From JAICYJ01 sp035695105 (GTDB lineage: Bacteria; Actinomycetota; Thermoleophilia; Gaiellales; JAICJC01), in NCBI GenBank assembly GCA_035695105.1, contig DASSEV010000059.1:3662-67661 (forward strand): 64,000 nt of DNA, written 5' to 3'. Below, piece by piece: positions 26,775 through 36,323 of the stretch (position 1 is its first letter; every line of letters begins with the position of its first letter). Under the pieces are notes generated by a model that was not told the origin of the DNA, made no database searches, and saw only the letters and a program-made list of their open reading frames with translations. Both the position numbers and the translations under genes were made by a program.

Positions 26775-26904
26775 CCGGCGATCATGCCGACCCGGATGCA
26801 ACGCGTGGGTGACGGGCCGTTACGCCTCGGTCACACCTCGGCCGGTGAACACGAAGTGCCTGGCACCTTTGGTTCACCCACGGGCACGAGCCCGCTCAGG
26901 GCGG

Positions 26905-29370
26905 TCAGCCGACGACGAAGTTCACCAGCCGCCCGGGGACGACGATGGTCTTCCTGATCGTCGCGCCGTCGAGGTGCGCCTTCACGTTTGGCACCTCGCA
27001 CGCCTCCGCCACCACAACATCCTCCGGCGCGTCCGCCGCGACCGTCACGTCCCCACGCAGCTTGCCGTTCACCTGCACCGCATAGGTGACCGTGTCGCGC
27101 GCCAGCATCGCCGGATCGGCCTTCGGCCACGGCTGCTCCCAGAGCCGCTCGCCGCCCAGCCGCTCCCACAGCTCACATGCGATATGCGGCGCGTACGGGT
27201 GGATCAGGCTGACCGCCGTCGCGGCGGCGAACCGCAGCTGCTCGGGCTCCGCACCATCCGCGTCCTGGATGACGCCGACCAGCTCGTGCACCGCCGACTG
27301 CGCGGTGTTGAACGAGAACCGCTCGCCGATGTCGCTCGTCACCTTGTCGATCGCCCAGTGCGCCTTCCGCACCGCGGCGGCGCCGGCACCCGTTGCCTCG
27401 GCGGCCACCGGGATCCCCGGGCCGTGCGTCTCGACGATCTCGTTGACCAGCCGCCACAGGCGCGCCAGGAACCGGTGCTGTCCCGCCACGCCCGTGTCCT
27501 GCCACTCGGCATCCTGGTCGGGTGGGCCCAGGAACAGCGTGTACAGCCGGGTCGTGTCGGCCCCGTAGCGCTCCACCAACTCGTCGGGGTTGATGATGTT
27601 GCCCTTCGACTTGGACATCTTCGCGCCCAGGTAGTGGATCATCCCCTGCGTGAAGAGGTTCTCGAACGGCTCCGTGAACCCGACGTAGCCGAGGTCGTAC
27701 AGCGCCTTCGTGAAGAAGCGCGCGTACATCAGGTGCAGGATCGCGTGCTCGACCCCGCCGATGTACTGGTCGACGGGCAGCCACGTGTCCACGATCGCCC
27801 TGTCGAACGGCGCGTGGCCGTTGTGCGGGTCCGCGTACCGCATGAAGTACCAGGACGAGTCGACGAACGTGTCCATCGTGTCGGTCTCGCGCTCCGCGTC
27901 GCCGCCGCACCGCGGGCATGACACGTGCACCCACTCGGTGGCCGCGGCCAGCGGCGAGCGGCCCTTGGGCGCGAAGTCCTCGATCTCGGGGAGCACCACC
28001 GGCAGCTGGTCGTCGGGCACCGGCACCATCCCGCAGGACGGACAGTGGATGATCGGGATCGGGCAGCCCCAGTAGCGCTGCCGCGAGAGCAGCCAGTCCC
28101 GCAGCCGGAACGCGACCCTGCCGGCGCCCAGGCGCTCTGCCTCGAGCCACTCGATGATGGCGGCCATGCCCTCAGCTGAGGACATCCCGTCGAACCGCCC
28201 GGAGTTGATCAGCACCTCGTCGCCGCTGTGGGCAACGTACGTCTCACCCTCGGACACGGCGCCGTCGCGCGGCGCGACCACCTGCCGCACCGGCAGCCCG
28301 TGCGTCTGGGCGAACTCGAAGTCGCGCTCGTCGTGGGCGGGCACCGCCATGATTGCGCCCGTCCCGTACTCCATCAGGACGTAGTCCGCGACCCAGACAG
28401 GGATCGCCTCACCGTTGACCGGGTTCACGACGTTGCGCCCGGTGAATACGCCTGTCTTCTCCTTCTCGGACGCTCGCTCGACTTCGGACAGCGCCGCCGT
28501 CCGGCGCACGTAGTCGGCGACCGCGTCCGCCTGCTCGGTGCCCGCGGCCAGCGCAGTCGCGAGCGGGTGCTCCGGGGCCAGCACGAAGAACGTCGCGCCG
28601 AACAGCGTGTCCGGGCGGGTCGTGAACACCGGGATCTCCATCGACGGATCGTGTTCCGCCCGGAACAGCACCTCCGCGCCCTCGCTGCGACCGATCCAGT
28701 TGCGCTGCATGGTGACGACGCGCTCCGGCCAGTGCACGTCGGCCAGGTCGTCGAGCAGTCGCTGGGCGTAGTCCGTGATCTTGAAGAACCACTGCTCGAG
28801 GCTGCGCGCCTCGACCTCGGCGCCGCAGCGCTCGCATCGGCCGTCGATCACCTGCTCGTTGGCGAGCACCGTCTGGTCGTTCGGGCACCACTTCACCGGG
28901 GCCTGTCTGCGGTAGGCCAGGCCGGCCTCGAACAGGCGCAGGAACAGCCACTGCGTCCAGTGGTAGTAGTCCGGATCGGCCGTCGACAGCTCGCGCGTCC
29001 AGTCGATCGACCAGCCCATCCGCTTCATCTGCTTGCGGATCGCCGCGATGTTGTCTCGCGTGGCGATGGCGGGGTGCTCACCGCCCTTGATGGCGGCGTT
29101 CTCGGCGTTCAGGCCGAATGCGTCGTAGCCCATCGGGTGCATCACCCGCCAGCCGTTGCGCCGGCGGAACAGCGTGACGACGTCGCCCATCGTGTAGTTC
29201 TTGACGTGCCCCATGTGCAGCTCGCCCGACGGATAGGGCAGCATCTCGAGCACGTACATGAGCTTCGACACGTCCTCGCCCGGCACCGGGTTGGGCACCT
29301 CGTTGATGCGCTCGTCCTGCCAGATCTCCTGCCAGCGGGCCTCGATGCGGCCTGGGTCGTACCGTTCCAT
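26905..29370 (-). CDS. leuS: Leucyl-tRNA synthetase
   Basis: An 821-residue class I synthetase. The HIGH-type motif is P-Y-P-S-G-E-L-H-M-G-H-V-K-N-Y and the KMSKS motif is K-M-S-K-S-K-G-N. The editing domain insert (T-T-R-P-D-T-L-F-G-A-T) and two zinc-type Cys pairs (C-E-R-C, C-P-S-C and C-P-R-C) are present, and the C-terminal tRNA-binding part is complete. Start ATG, with TAGAAT 8 nt upstream and no ribosome site. It charges among others the tRNA-Leu(CAA) encoded at 2.0 kb. Confidence 0.96.
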   Translation of the reverse strand: MERYDPGRIEARWQEIWQDERINEVPNPVPGEDVSKLMYVLEMLPYPSGELHMGHVKNYTMGDVVTLFRRRNGWRVMHPMGYDAFGLNAENAAIKGGEHPAIATRDNIAAIRKQMKRMGWSIDWTRELSTADPDYYHWTQWLFLRLFEAGLAYRRQAPVKWCPNDQTVLANEQVIDGRCERCGAEVEARSLEQWFFKITDYAQRLLDDLADVHWPERVVTMQRNWIGRSEGAEVLFRAEHDPSMEIPVFTTRPDTLFGATFFVLAPEHPLATALAAGTEQADAVADYVRRTAALSEVERASEKEKTGVFTGRNVVNPVNGEAIPVWVADYVLMEYGTGAIMAVPAHDERDFEFAQTHGLPVRQVVAPRDGAVSEGETYVAHSGDEVLINSGRFDGMSSAEGMAAIIEWLEAERLGAGRVAFRLRDWLLSRQRYWGCPIPIIHCPSCGMVPVPDDQLPVVLPEIEDFAPKGRSPLAAATEWVHVSCPRCGGDAERETDTMDTFVDSSWYFMRYADPHNGHAPFDRAIVDTWLPVDQYIGGVEHAILHLMYARFFTKALYDLGYVGFTEPFENLFTQGMIHYLGAKMSKSKGNIINPDELVERYGADTTRLYTLFLGPPDQDAEWQDTGVAGQHRFLARLWRLVNEIVETHGPGIPVAAEATGAGAAAVRKAHWAIDKVTSDIGERFSFNTAQSAVHELVGVIQDADGAEPEQLRFAAATAVSLIHPYAPHIACELWERLGGERLWEQPWPKADPAMLARDTVTYAVQVNGKLRGDVTVAADAPEDVVVAEACEVPNVKAHLDGATIRKTIVVPGRLVNFVVG

Positions 29371-29407
29371 GGAGCGGCATTCTACGAAGGCCGCAGGTCG
29401 CGCGGCC

Positions 29408-29881
29408 TCAGGTACCGGGCTTGGTCACCATGTCGACCACGACGATCACGAGGAACAGCAGCTCGATGCGGCTGATCAGGAAGATCCGGTCGATCCGCCG
29501 GCGCACCTCCGGCGCGGTCACGCCGCGCTGCTCGATCAGCCGCCCGATGCGGCCCGATTCCGGTCCGAGGAACGCGATGCCGACGATGAACGAGGCGATC
29601 CAGACGGCCAGGGCGACGTCGATCCAGCCGCTCCCCCAGCCCCAGTTGCCCTCGTGGACGAGCAGCAGCCCGAAGATCACGAGCACGACCGCGGAGGGCG
29701 CGAACATCGTCCGACCGGCGAACTCCGCGTCGCTCGCGAACCCGGCGAGGCGCTCGGGGTCGCCCGTCGCCTGCGCTCGCACAGCGTAGACCTGAGTGAT
29801 CGCCGCCCCGCCCACCCAGACGATCGCCGCCAGGATGTGGACGGTCAGGTAGAACTGATATGCGGTCACGAGCAGCGGCAC
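29408..29881 (-). CDS. DUF2269-like integral membrane protein
   Basis: A 157-residue protein with four membrane helices. H-I-L-A-A-I-V-W-V-G-G-A-A near the start, then F-A-G-R-T-M-F-A-P-S-A-V-V-L and a cytoplasmic R-R-R-I-D-R loop resemble the DUF2269 or CopD-like membrane families. Function unknown. It stands alone between leuS and the histidine kinase. Confidence 0.65.
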   Translation of the reverse strand: MPLLVTAYQFYLTVHILAAIVWVGGAAITQVYAVRAQATGDPERLAGFASDAEFAGRTMFAPSAVVLVIFGLLLVHEGNWGWGSGWIDVALAVWIASFIVGIAFLGPESGRIGRLIEQRGVTAPEVRRRIDRIFLISRIELLFLVIVVVDMVTKPGT

Positions 29882-29915
29882 GGCGCGGCGTTTCTACCGG
29901 ACGCCCGGCGTGCGG

Positions 29916-32087
29916 TCAAGCCGTCGGAATGCTGAATCTGACCGAGGTGCCCGACCCGCGGGACGACTCCACGGCGATCTGCCCGCCGGCCATGCGCACG
30001 CGCTCGATCATGGTGTCGAGGCCCATGTGCATGCGCCTGGTGCGCCGGTCGAGCGCCTGCCCGATGTCGAACCCGCAGCCGTCGTCGACCACCTCGCCTC
30101 GCAGCTGGCCATCCTGCTCCGCCAGCGCCAGACGAAGCGACGAGGCCCGCGCGTGCTTGCGCGCGTTGGAGATGGCCTCCTGCACAGTGCGGTAGGTGAG
30201 CGTCTCCACCGCTTCCGAGTAGCGGCCGACGTTGACCTCCGCGAACGCCTCGAAGCCGGCCTCGGCGGCGGCCGTGGCCGCGAGATCCCGGAGCGCGGGA
30301 TCGAGCCCCTGACTCTCGAGCAGGGGCGGGCGCAGCTCGAACATGAGCCGGCGCGTCCGCTCGACCGCGGCGGCCAGGGTGGCGCGCGCCGTCGCGGCCG
30401 ATGCACCCGCACCCTCCGCGTCGCCGCGCTCGATCGCCTTCGTCAGCCGGTCGAGCGAGAGCAGCGTCGCCGTCATCACCTGGACGGTGTCGTCGTGGAG
30501 CTCCGTCGCGATGCGGGTGCGCTCCTCCTCCGCCGTCCGCAGCATCTCGGCCATCACCAGGCGCCGCCGCTCCTCGCTCTCGCGGAGCGCCCGCTCGGCG
30601 CGCAGCCGGTCGGTCACGTCCTCGCCGATGCTCGCAGCCGACACCACGCGCCCGTCCGCATCACGGAGCGGCGTGCTGCTCCACGAGATCGTTCGCAGCT
30701 CGCCGGAGCGCGTGCGCATCGTCGCCACGTCGTGCGGGATGACGGTGCCGCCCGCCAGCTCGTGGAAGAAGATGCGGGTGGTCTTCTCCTCCGGAGCCAC
30801 GAACATCTCCAGCCACGTGCGGCCGATCAGCTCGTCGCGCGAGTAGCCGCTGAGCGCAGTCAGATGGTCGTTGCAGAAGGTGATCGTCCCGTCCACGTCG
30901 GTGATCACGGCGGCCAGCTGCACAGTCTCGAGCAGCTCGCGGAATCGGCGCCCCGACTCTCGCTCGGCCGTCTCGGCCTCCTTCTGCGCGGTGATGTCGA
31001 GCATCACGCCCTGCAGCAGCGTCCGGCGCCCATCCGAGCTGGGGACCGGCGCGGCGCGGTCGCTGACCCAGCTGACCTTGCCGTCCGGCCTGACGACGCG
31101 AAACTCCGCCTCGAGCCCTCTGCCTTCGGCGGCGTGCCGGTTGTAGGTGTCGACGATGCGTCCCCGGTCATCCGGGTGCAGCGCATCCACCCACTCCTCC
31201 AGCCACTGCTCCGGCGTCATCCCGGTGAGCTCTTCGATCTGCGGGCTGGCGTAGCTCGGCTCGTAGTCGAGCCCGTCGATGTAGGTGACCGCGGGCAGCC
31301 GCTCCACGAGATCGCGCCAGCGGCGCTCGGCGACCCGAAGCGCGTTCACCGCGTCCACGTGCGAGGTGACGTCGAAAATGACGCCCTGCCTGCCGGACGG
31401 GTTGCCGTACGCATCATGCACCACCATGTCCACGTTGCGCACCCAGACAACGTCGTTGTCCGGTCGGATCATCCGGTATTCGGTGTCCCAGGTGCGGCCA
31501 TCCTCACGGGCCCGCTCCCAGCTGGCGACGACCGCGTCGCGATCCTCCGGGTGCAGCATCGTCCGCCAGGCCTCGGCGACCTGGCCGCTGGCCAGCTCCT
31601 GCGACGTGAACCCGAGGACGCTCTCGATGTGGGGGCTGACGAACAGCCTGATCTGGCCGTCGGAGGAAGTCTCGTAGGCCACCACCGGCATCTCGCGGAT
31701 GAGCATGCGGTAGCGCCCGTCGATCGCGGCGGCGTGCCGCAGGTCGGCGTCCCGTCTCAGCACCACGGACAGGACCGTCGAGCAGCGCTCGAGCAGCGCG
31801 CGCTCGGCATCGGTCGGGGCACTGCCCTCGGGCCCGTGAACGGCGATCGTGGCTACCTCCCGGTCGCCGAGCACGACCGGCAGCGAGACGCGCAGCTGTG
31901 TGGTTCCAGGAACGCCCCCGGCCGCCGCGCCCGCCGGCTCGACGTTGCAGCGCAGCCCGGGCAGGCAACGCTCTACCAGATCGATGAAGGCGGTGATCAG
32001 CTCGTCGGTCGGCGCCCCCGCCGCGACCCGCGATAGGAGCGCTTCCTGGCCCTCGAGCAGACGATCCATGACCGTGGGCTCCGTCAC
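29916..32087 (-). CDS. Multi-PAS NarL-type sensor histidine kinase
   Basis: A 723-residue cytosolic sensor without membrane helices. The order is a GAF-like N-terminus (about 1-110), three PAS/PAC modules (about 120-240, 255-370, 385-500; each has an F-S-P-x-I-E or N-D-H-L-x-x-L-S-G-Y-type core), then a HisKA_3 dimer domain with R-I-A-T-E-L-H-D-D-T-V-Q (phospho-His in E-L-H-D-D) and a HATPase end (E-A-I-S-N-A-R-K-H-A, D-D-G-C-G-F-D, G-S-G-T-S-V-R-F). This type signals to LuxR-family regulators; none is encoded beside it, so it is an orphan. Ligand unknown. Confidence 0.9.
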   Translation of the reverse strand: MTEPTVMDRLLEGQEALLSRVAAGAPTDELITAFIDLVERCLPGLRCNVEPAGAAAGGVPGTTQLRVSLPVVLGDREVATIAVHGPEGSAPTDAERALLERCSTVLSVVLRRDADLRHAAAIDGRYRMLIREMPVVAYETSSDGQIRLFVSPHIESVLGFTSQELASGQVAEAWRTMLHPEDRDAVVASWERAREDGRTWDTEYRMIRPDNDVVWVRNVDMVVHDAYGNPSGRQGVIFDVTSHVDAVNALRVAERRWRDLVERLPAVTYIDGLDYEPSYASPQIEELTGMTPEQWLEEWVDALHPDDRGRIVDTYNRHAAEGRGLEAEFRVVRPDGKVSWVSDRAAPVPSSDGRRTLLQGVMLDITAQKEAETAERESGRRFRELLETVQLAAVITDVDGTITFCNDHLTALSGYSRDELIGRTWLEMFVAPEEKTTRIFFHELAGGTVIPHDVATMRTRSGELRTISWSSTPLRDADGRVVSAASIGEDVTDRLRAERALRESEERRRLVMAEMLRTAEEERTRIATELHDDTVQVMTATLLSLDRLTKAIERGDAEGAGASAATARATLAAAVERTRRLMFELRPPLLESQGLDPALRDLAATAAAEAGFEAFAEVNVGRYSEAVETLTYRTVQEAISNARKHARASSLRLALAEQDGQLRGEVVDDGCGFDIGQALDRRTRRMHMGLDTMIERVRMAGGQIAVESSRGSGTSVRFSIPTA

Positions 32088-32144
32088 GTGTGAAGCATCG
32101 CAAATCGGACGGTCACGCCCCGTCCCCGATTCGCAGTAAGAGCG

Positions 32145-32600
32145 TTACCCGAGCCGCGACCAGAACTCGGCCAGCTGCGCCTGCTCCGCGCCGTCGAAAC
32201 GCGAGAGAAACCGTTCTCTGACGTCCGCGACGTGCGTGGTGCGGGCCTCGTCGAGGCGGGAGCGGCCCCGCGGCGTGAGCGCCGCAAACGACCCACGCGC
32301 GTCCGATGCACAGGCGCGCCGCTCGACCAGGCCGTCACGCTCCAGCCGATCGATCAGCCGGGTGATGCCGCTCCGGCTCAGCCACACCGCGTCGGCCAGG
32401 TCGCTCATGCGCTGCATCCCGTCCGGCTCGCGGGAAAGGCGCAGCAGCACCTCGTAGGAGCTGAGCGGGAGGCCGTGCGCCTCGGTCAATGTCGCGTCCA
32501 GCTCGCGCACGAGCGTCGCGTGGCTGCGCAGGAACCCGACCCAGGCGGCGGCCTCCTCGTCGGTGAGGACGCCGGCCGGCGTTCGGGCTGGTGCAGCCAT
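32145..32600 (-). CDS. MarR-family regulator
   Basis: A 151-residue winged-helix regulator: L-P-L-S-S-Y-E-V-L-L-R-L-S, M-S-D-L-A-D-A-V-W-L-S-R-S-G-I-T-R-L-I-D-R-L-E-R-D-G-L-V-E-R, and D-A-R-G-S-F-A-A-L-T wing. Divergent from the M3 peptidase gene, which it may control. TATCCT lies six bases before the ATG, so the mRNA is probably leaderless. Confidence 0.9.
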   Translation of the reverse strand: MAAPARTPAGVLTDEEAAAWVGFLRSHATLVRELDATLTEAHGLPLSSYEVLLRLSREPDGMQRMSDLADAVWLSRSGITRLIDRLERDGLVERRACASDARGSFAALTPRGRSRLDEARTTHVADVRERFLSRFDGAEQAQLAEFWSRLG

Positions 32601-32682
32601 GCATTCAGGATAGAGCGTGGACCCGACGAGCGGGTCATCCGGCGCTGCGAACGGCCCGCGCGATCATCTAGTGTTCGGCGCC

Positions 32683-34470
32683 GTGAGCACCGTGCAGGCC
32701 TCGGGAGTCCACTGGGATCTGACCCCGCTGTTCGCCACTCCGAGCGCGGCGCAGTCGGCGATCGAGCCCGCCCTCGAGCGCGCCCGCAGCTTCGAGTCGA
32801 CATGGCGCGGCCGGATGGCCTCGGTCACGCCCGCGGAGCTGGCCGAGGCGCTGGAGGAGCTCGGCGCCATCGAGAACGAGCTGTCGCGGATCGCGTCCTA
32901 CGCGATGCTGCGCAAGGCGGTCGACGTCACCAGCGAGGAGAACCGCGACCTCGGCGCTGCCGTCGACACCGCCGTTGTCCAAGCCCAAAACGCGCTTCGG
33001 TTCTTCGAGCTGGAGTGGCTCGCGCTCGACGACGACCGGGCTCGGGAGCTTGCCGAGGCGCCCGAGGTTGCGCGCGACCGGCACCATCTCGAATCCCAGC
33101 GCCGCTACCGCGCCCACGTGCTGAGCGAGCCGGAGGAGCGGGCGCTGGGCGAGCGCAATCCGGCTGCGGTGTCAGCCTGGCAGACGCTGTACGCACAGAC
33201 GACCTCGACCATCGAGGTGCCGTTCGACGCCGGCGACGGGCCGCAGCCCCACACGATCGACCGGCTGCTCGCCTACGTGCACGACGGCCGGCGGGACGTG
33301 CGGCTTGCGGCGCTCGACACGCTCTATGCGGCGCTCGAGCTGCCGTCGCCGGTGCTGGCGCACTGCTACGACTCGCTGGTCGCCGACCGGCTGGTGATCG
33401 ACCGCCTCCGGAGCTACGGCGACGACCCGATGGCGCAGACCCACCTCGACAACGAGCTGGATGCCGAGGTCGTGTACGGGATGATGGACGCCGTCGAGCA
33501 GCGCTATCCGCTGGCGCAGCGCTGGTTCCGCGCGAAGGCCGGGCTGCTCGGTCTCGACGTCCTCGAGCTCGCGGATCAGTACGCGCCCGTGGGCGAGGCG
33601 CGCAGCGTGGACTACGACGAGGGCCGCCGGCTGGTGGATGCGGCATTCGAGGGGTTCTCGCCGCGCGTTCTCGAGATCGCGCAGGCGTTCTTCACCGACC
33701 GGCGGGTGGACGCCGAGCCGCGCGCGGGCAAGCGCGGCGGCGCCTTCTGCGCGCCGGTGGCACAGGATGCGAAGCCCTACGTGCTCCTCAACTACACGGA
33801 CACGATGAACGACGTGCTGACGATCGCGCACGAGTTCGGGCACGGCATGCACTTCCAGCTGTCGCACGCCGCGCAGACGCCGCACTCGGCGCACACCGGG
33901 CTGGCGCTGGCCGAGGTGCCCTCCACCTTCGCGGAGTTCGTCGCCTACGACCACCTGCTGGCGAACGAGGAGGATCCGGGGACGCGCATGGCGCTGACGG
34001 CGGCACGCTGCGAGGGCAACTTCGCCACGGTCTACCGCCAGACGGTGCTCGCGCGCTACGAGCAGCGCGCGTACGGGCTGCGTGCCGAGTCGCAGGCCCT
34101 GACCGTCGAGCGCCTGAGCGACATCTGGATCGAGCAGAACGTCCGCTACTACGGCGACAGCATGCGGCTGCCCGACGGGTACCGGCTGGGCTGGTCGTAC
34201 ATCCCCCACTTCATCTCCACCCGCTTCTACACCTATGCCTACGTGTTCGCGAAGCTGGTCGCGCTGGCGCTGTACGGCATCTGGCGGGATCGAGGCGAGG
34301 ACTTCGTGCCGGCGTACCTGGAGTTCCTCGCGGCCGGCGGCTCCGCCGCCCCGGCCGAGCTGCTCGCGGGCCTCGGCGTCGACGTCCGCGGCAGCGAGAT
34401 CTGGGACATCGCGTTCGGTGAGCTCGAGCGCATGATCGAGGCCGCCGAGCGCGAGGCCGCGGCGGGCTGA
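32683..34470 (+). CDS. pepF: M3-family oligoendopeptidase (PepF-like)
   Basis: About 595 residues. The zinc-binding H-E-F-G-H occurs in I-A-H-E-F-G-H-G-M-H-F, with the downstream Glu in E-V-P-S-T-F-A-E-F, as in the M3B oligoendopeptidase F family. It is a cytosolic metalloprotease that cuts short peptides. The GTG at 32683 was chosen because TAGTGT ends eight bases upstream; GTG 32671 and an upstream in-frame codon at 32617 have no better support. The gene is followed by a hairpin. Confidence 0.88.
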   Translation: MSTVQASGVHWDLTPLFATPSAAQSAIEPALERARSFESTWRGRMASVTPAELAEALEELGAIENELSRIASYAMLRKAVDVTSEENRDLGAAVDTAVVQAQNALRFFELEWLALDDDRARELAEAPEVARDRHHLESQRRYRAHVLSEPEERALGERNPAAVSAWQTLYAQTTSTIEVPFDAGDGPQPHTIDRLLAYVHDGRRDVRLAALDTLYAALELPSPVLAHCYDSLVADRLVIDRLRSYGDDPMAQTHLDNELDAEVVYGMMDAVEQRYPLAQRWFRAKAGLLGLDVLELADQYAPVGEARSVDYDEGRRLVDAAFEGFSPRVLEIAQAFFTDRRVDAEPRAGKRGGAFCAPVAQDAKPYVLLNYTDTMNDVLTIAHEFGHGMHFQLSHAAQTPHSAHTGLALAEVPSTFAEFVAYDHLLANEEDPGTRMALTAARCEGNFATVYRQTVLARYEQRAYGLRAESQALTVERLSDIWIEQNVRYYGDSMRLPDGYRLGWSYIPHFISTRFYTYAYVFAKLVALALYGIWRDRGEDFVPAYLEFLAAGGSAAPAELLAGLGVDVRGSEIWDIAFGELERMIEAAEREAAAG

Positions 34471-34485
34471 TCCGGCGCCGCTGGT

Positions 34486-34505
34486 GGTCAGCCTGAAGGC
34501 TGACC
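34486..34505 (+). terminator. Hairpin after the M3 peptidase gene
   Basis: Arms GGTCAGCC / GGCTGACC with loop TGAA, followed by CCC. It resembles the recurring type A palindrome at 14929 and 63875. Confidence 0.5.
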
Positions 34506-34572
34506 CCGGCTTCGGCGTGCGTCTGAACCGGCACTCAAGATCTACGCGCTGCCGCCGATATCGGTAATGCGC

Positions 34573-34593
34573 TAAAATGTTAGTCATGCTAAC
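34573..34593 (+). promoter_or_regulatory. -10 box and self-operator of the MarR-MFS operon
   Basis: TAAAAT (34573-34578), then inverted repeat GTTAG-TCATG-CTAAC (34579-34593), which covers the start point and the ATG at 34586. The layout fits MarR autorepression. Confidence 0.5.
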
Positions 34594-35026
34594 GATCTCG
34601 GATCCGGTCACGGTCGCCAATCGCCTCCGGCCCGTGCTCCTCCAGCTCAACCGTCAGCTCCGGCGAGAGCTGGCCCCGCTCGGCATCACCGGTGGCCAGG
34701 CTGCCCTGCTGCACGTGATCCGCACGCATCCCGGCATCGGGGTGCGCGAGCTCGCGAAGCGCGAGGGCGTCAGCGCCGCCGCCATGTCGACCGCCCTGAC
34801 GCGCCTCGAGGACGGCGGCCTCGTGCGTCGTACCCGCGGCCAGGTCGACCGGCGCCGTGTCGGCCTCGAGCTGACCGAGGACGGTCTTCGCATCCTCCGC
34901 TCCGCCCGTTCGCGGCGCACCGCCTGGCTCGCCGCGCGCCTCAAGCGCCTCACTCCCGACGAGCTCAACGCGATCGACAGCGTGATCGACCCGCTCAGCC
35001 GGCTGCTCGACGAGGAGCCCGCGTGA
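34586..35026 (+). CDS. MarR-family regulator of the adjacent exporter
   Basis: About 146 residues: winged helix with I-G-V-R-E-L-A-K-R-E-G-V-S-A-A-A-M-S-T-A, L-E-D-G-G-L-V-R-R and D-R-R-R-V-G-L-E-L-T. It probably represses itself and the MFS gene, whose GTG start overlaps its stop (GTGA). An ATG at 34577 overlaps the -10 box and would not be transcribed, so the ATG at 34586 was chosen; the mRNA is then leaderless. Inducer unknown, likely a small lipophilic compound. Confidence 0.88.
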   Translation: MLTISDPVTVANRLRPVLLQLNRQLRRELAPLGITGGQAALLHVIRTHPGIGVRELAKREGVSAAAMSTALTRLEDGGLVRRTRGQVDRRRVGLELTEDGLRILRSARSRRTAWLAARLKRLTPDELNAIDSVIDPLSRLLDEEPA

Positions 35027-36291
35027 CGGCTGCTCTCCTGCGCGCCAACCACCGGACATTCGCCAGCCTCAGGCGCCACCGCAACTACCGCCTCTTCTTC
35101 TCCGGCCAGGTCGTGTCCGTCAGCGGCACCTGGATGCAGAACATCGCCACCGGCTGGCTCGTCCTCGACCTGTCGCACTCCGCGCTGGTGGTCGGCCTGC
35201 TCGCGCTCTGCCAGTTCCTGCCGTTCACGCTGCTCGGCCTGTTCGCCGGCGTCGTGGTCGACCGGCTGGATGCCCGCCGCACCGTCATCTGGACGCAGAT
35301 CGTGTCGATGGGAATCGCCGGCGCGCTGGCGGCACTCACGCTCGCCGGCATCGTCACCACCTGGGAGGTGCTGCTGCTGGCCGCCATGCGAGGCACCGTG
35401 CTGGTGCTCGACGCGCCGGCCCGCCAGGCGCTCACGTTCGAGATGGTCGGGCGCGACGAGCTGCCGAACGCCGTCGCGCTCAACTCGAGCCTGTTCAACG
35501 GCGCCCGCGTCATCGGCCCCGCGCTGGGCGGGGTGATCGTCGCCGCCGCCGGCGCCGGCGTCTGCTTCGCGCTCAACACGGTCAGCTTCGCCGCCGTGCT
35601 GGCCGGGCTCCTGCTGATGCGCACCGACGAGCTCTTCCCCCGCAACGCCAACGCGGAGCGGCCCACCCTGCTTCGCGGCACCCGGGAGGCGTTCCGCTAC
35701 GTCCGCAGCTCGCCGCCCGTCTGGCTGGCACTGCTCATGGTCGCGGTCGTCAGCACCTTCTCGTTCAACTTCAACGTGCTGCTCCCGGTCATGGCCCGCC
35801 AGACGCTGAACGGCGGCCCGGAGGTGTTCGGGATCCTCACCGCCTTCTTTGGCCTCGGCGCGCTGTCCGGAGCGCTCGTTTCCGCCACGCTCGGCCGCGC
35901 CAGCTGGCCCGTGCTGCTGGCGGGCACCGGCGTGTTCGGAGCGTCGCAGCTGGTGCTGGCGCCCGTTGCCGGCCTGGGCACCGCCTCGGTGCTGCTGTTC
36001 GTCACCGGCGCGTCGTTCACGCTCTGGACGTCGAACGCAAACTCGTTGCTCCAGCTGAACGCCCCCGATCGCCTCCGCGGCCGCGTGATCGGCCTCTACT
36101 TCTTCGCCTTCAACGGCGCCGGACCGCTGGGCGGCCTGATGGCCGGCTGGCTGGCCTCACGCGGCGGCACCGAGGCGGCGTTTCTCGTGTCCGGCACCGC
36201 CAGCGTCGTGATGACGGGCTTTGCGCTGGTCAGGCTGCGCAGCGACGTGCCGGCGGTGATCGCACGCCACTGGCCCGTGCGGGCGCGCTGA
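35023..36291 (+). CDS. MFS exporter (MFS_3/EntS-like)
   Basis: A 422-residue, 12-helix transporter. Near the start R-R-H-R-N-Y-R-L-F-F-S-G-Q-V-V-S-V-S-G-T-W-M-Q is the hallmark of the MFS_3 (EntS/TetV-like) efflux group; the cytoplasmic motif A reads D-R-L-D-A-R-R. Such pumps export siderophores or drugs. It is coupled to the MarR gene by a 4-bp overlap, forming a regulator-exporter operon. Confidence 0.88.
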   Translation: MTAALLRANHRTFASLRRHRNYRLFFSGQVVSVSGTWMQNIATGWLVLDLSHSALVVGLLALCQFLPFTLLGLFAGVVVDRLDARRTVIWTQIVSMGIAGALAALTLAGIVTTWEVLLLAAMRGTVLVLDAPARQALTFEMVGRDELPNAVALNSSLFNGARVIGPALGGVIVAAAGAGVCFALNTVSFAAVLAGLLLMRTDELFPRNANAERPTLLRGTREAFRYVRSSPPVWLALLMVAVVSTFSFNFNVLLPVMARQTLNGGPEVFGILTAFFGLGALSGALVSATLGRASWPVLLAGTGVFGASQLVLAPVAGLGTASVLLFVTGASFTLWTSNANSLLQLNAPDRLRGRVIGLYFFAFNGAGPLGGLMAGWLASRGGTEAAFLVSGTASVVMTGFALVRLRSDVPAVIARHWPVRAR

Positions 36292-36323
36292 GCCGGCGCC
36301 GTTCCCCGGTCAGTGAGGGCGCA

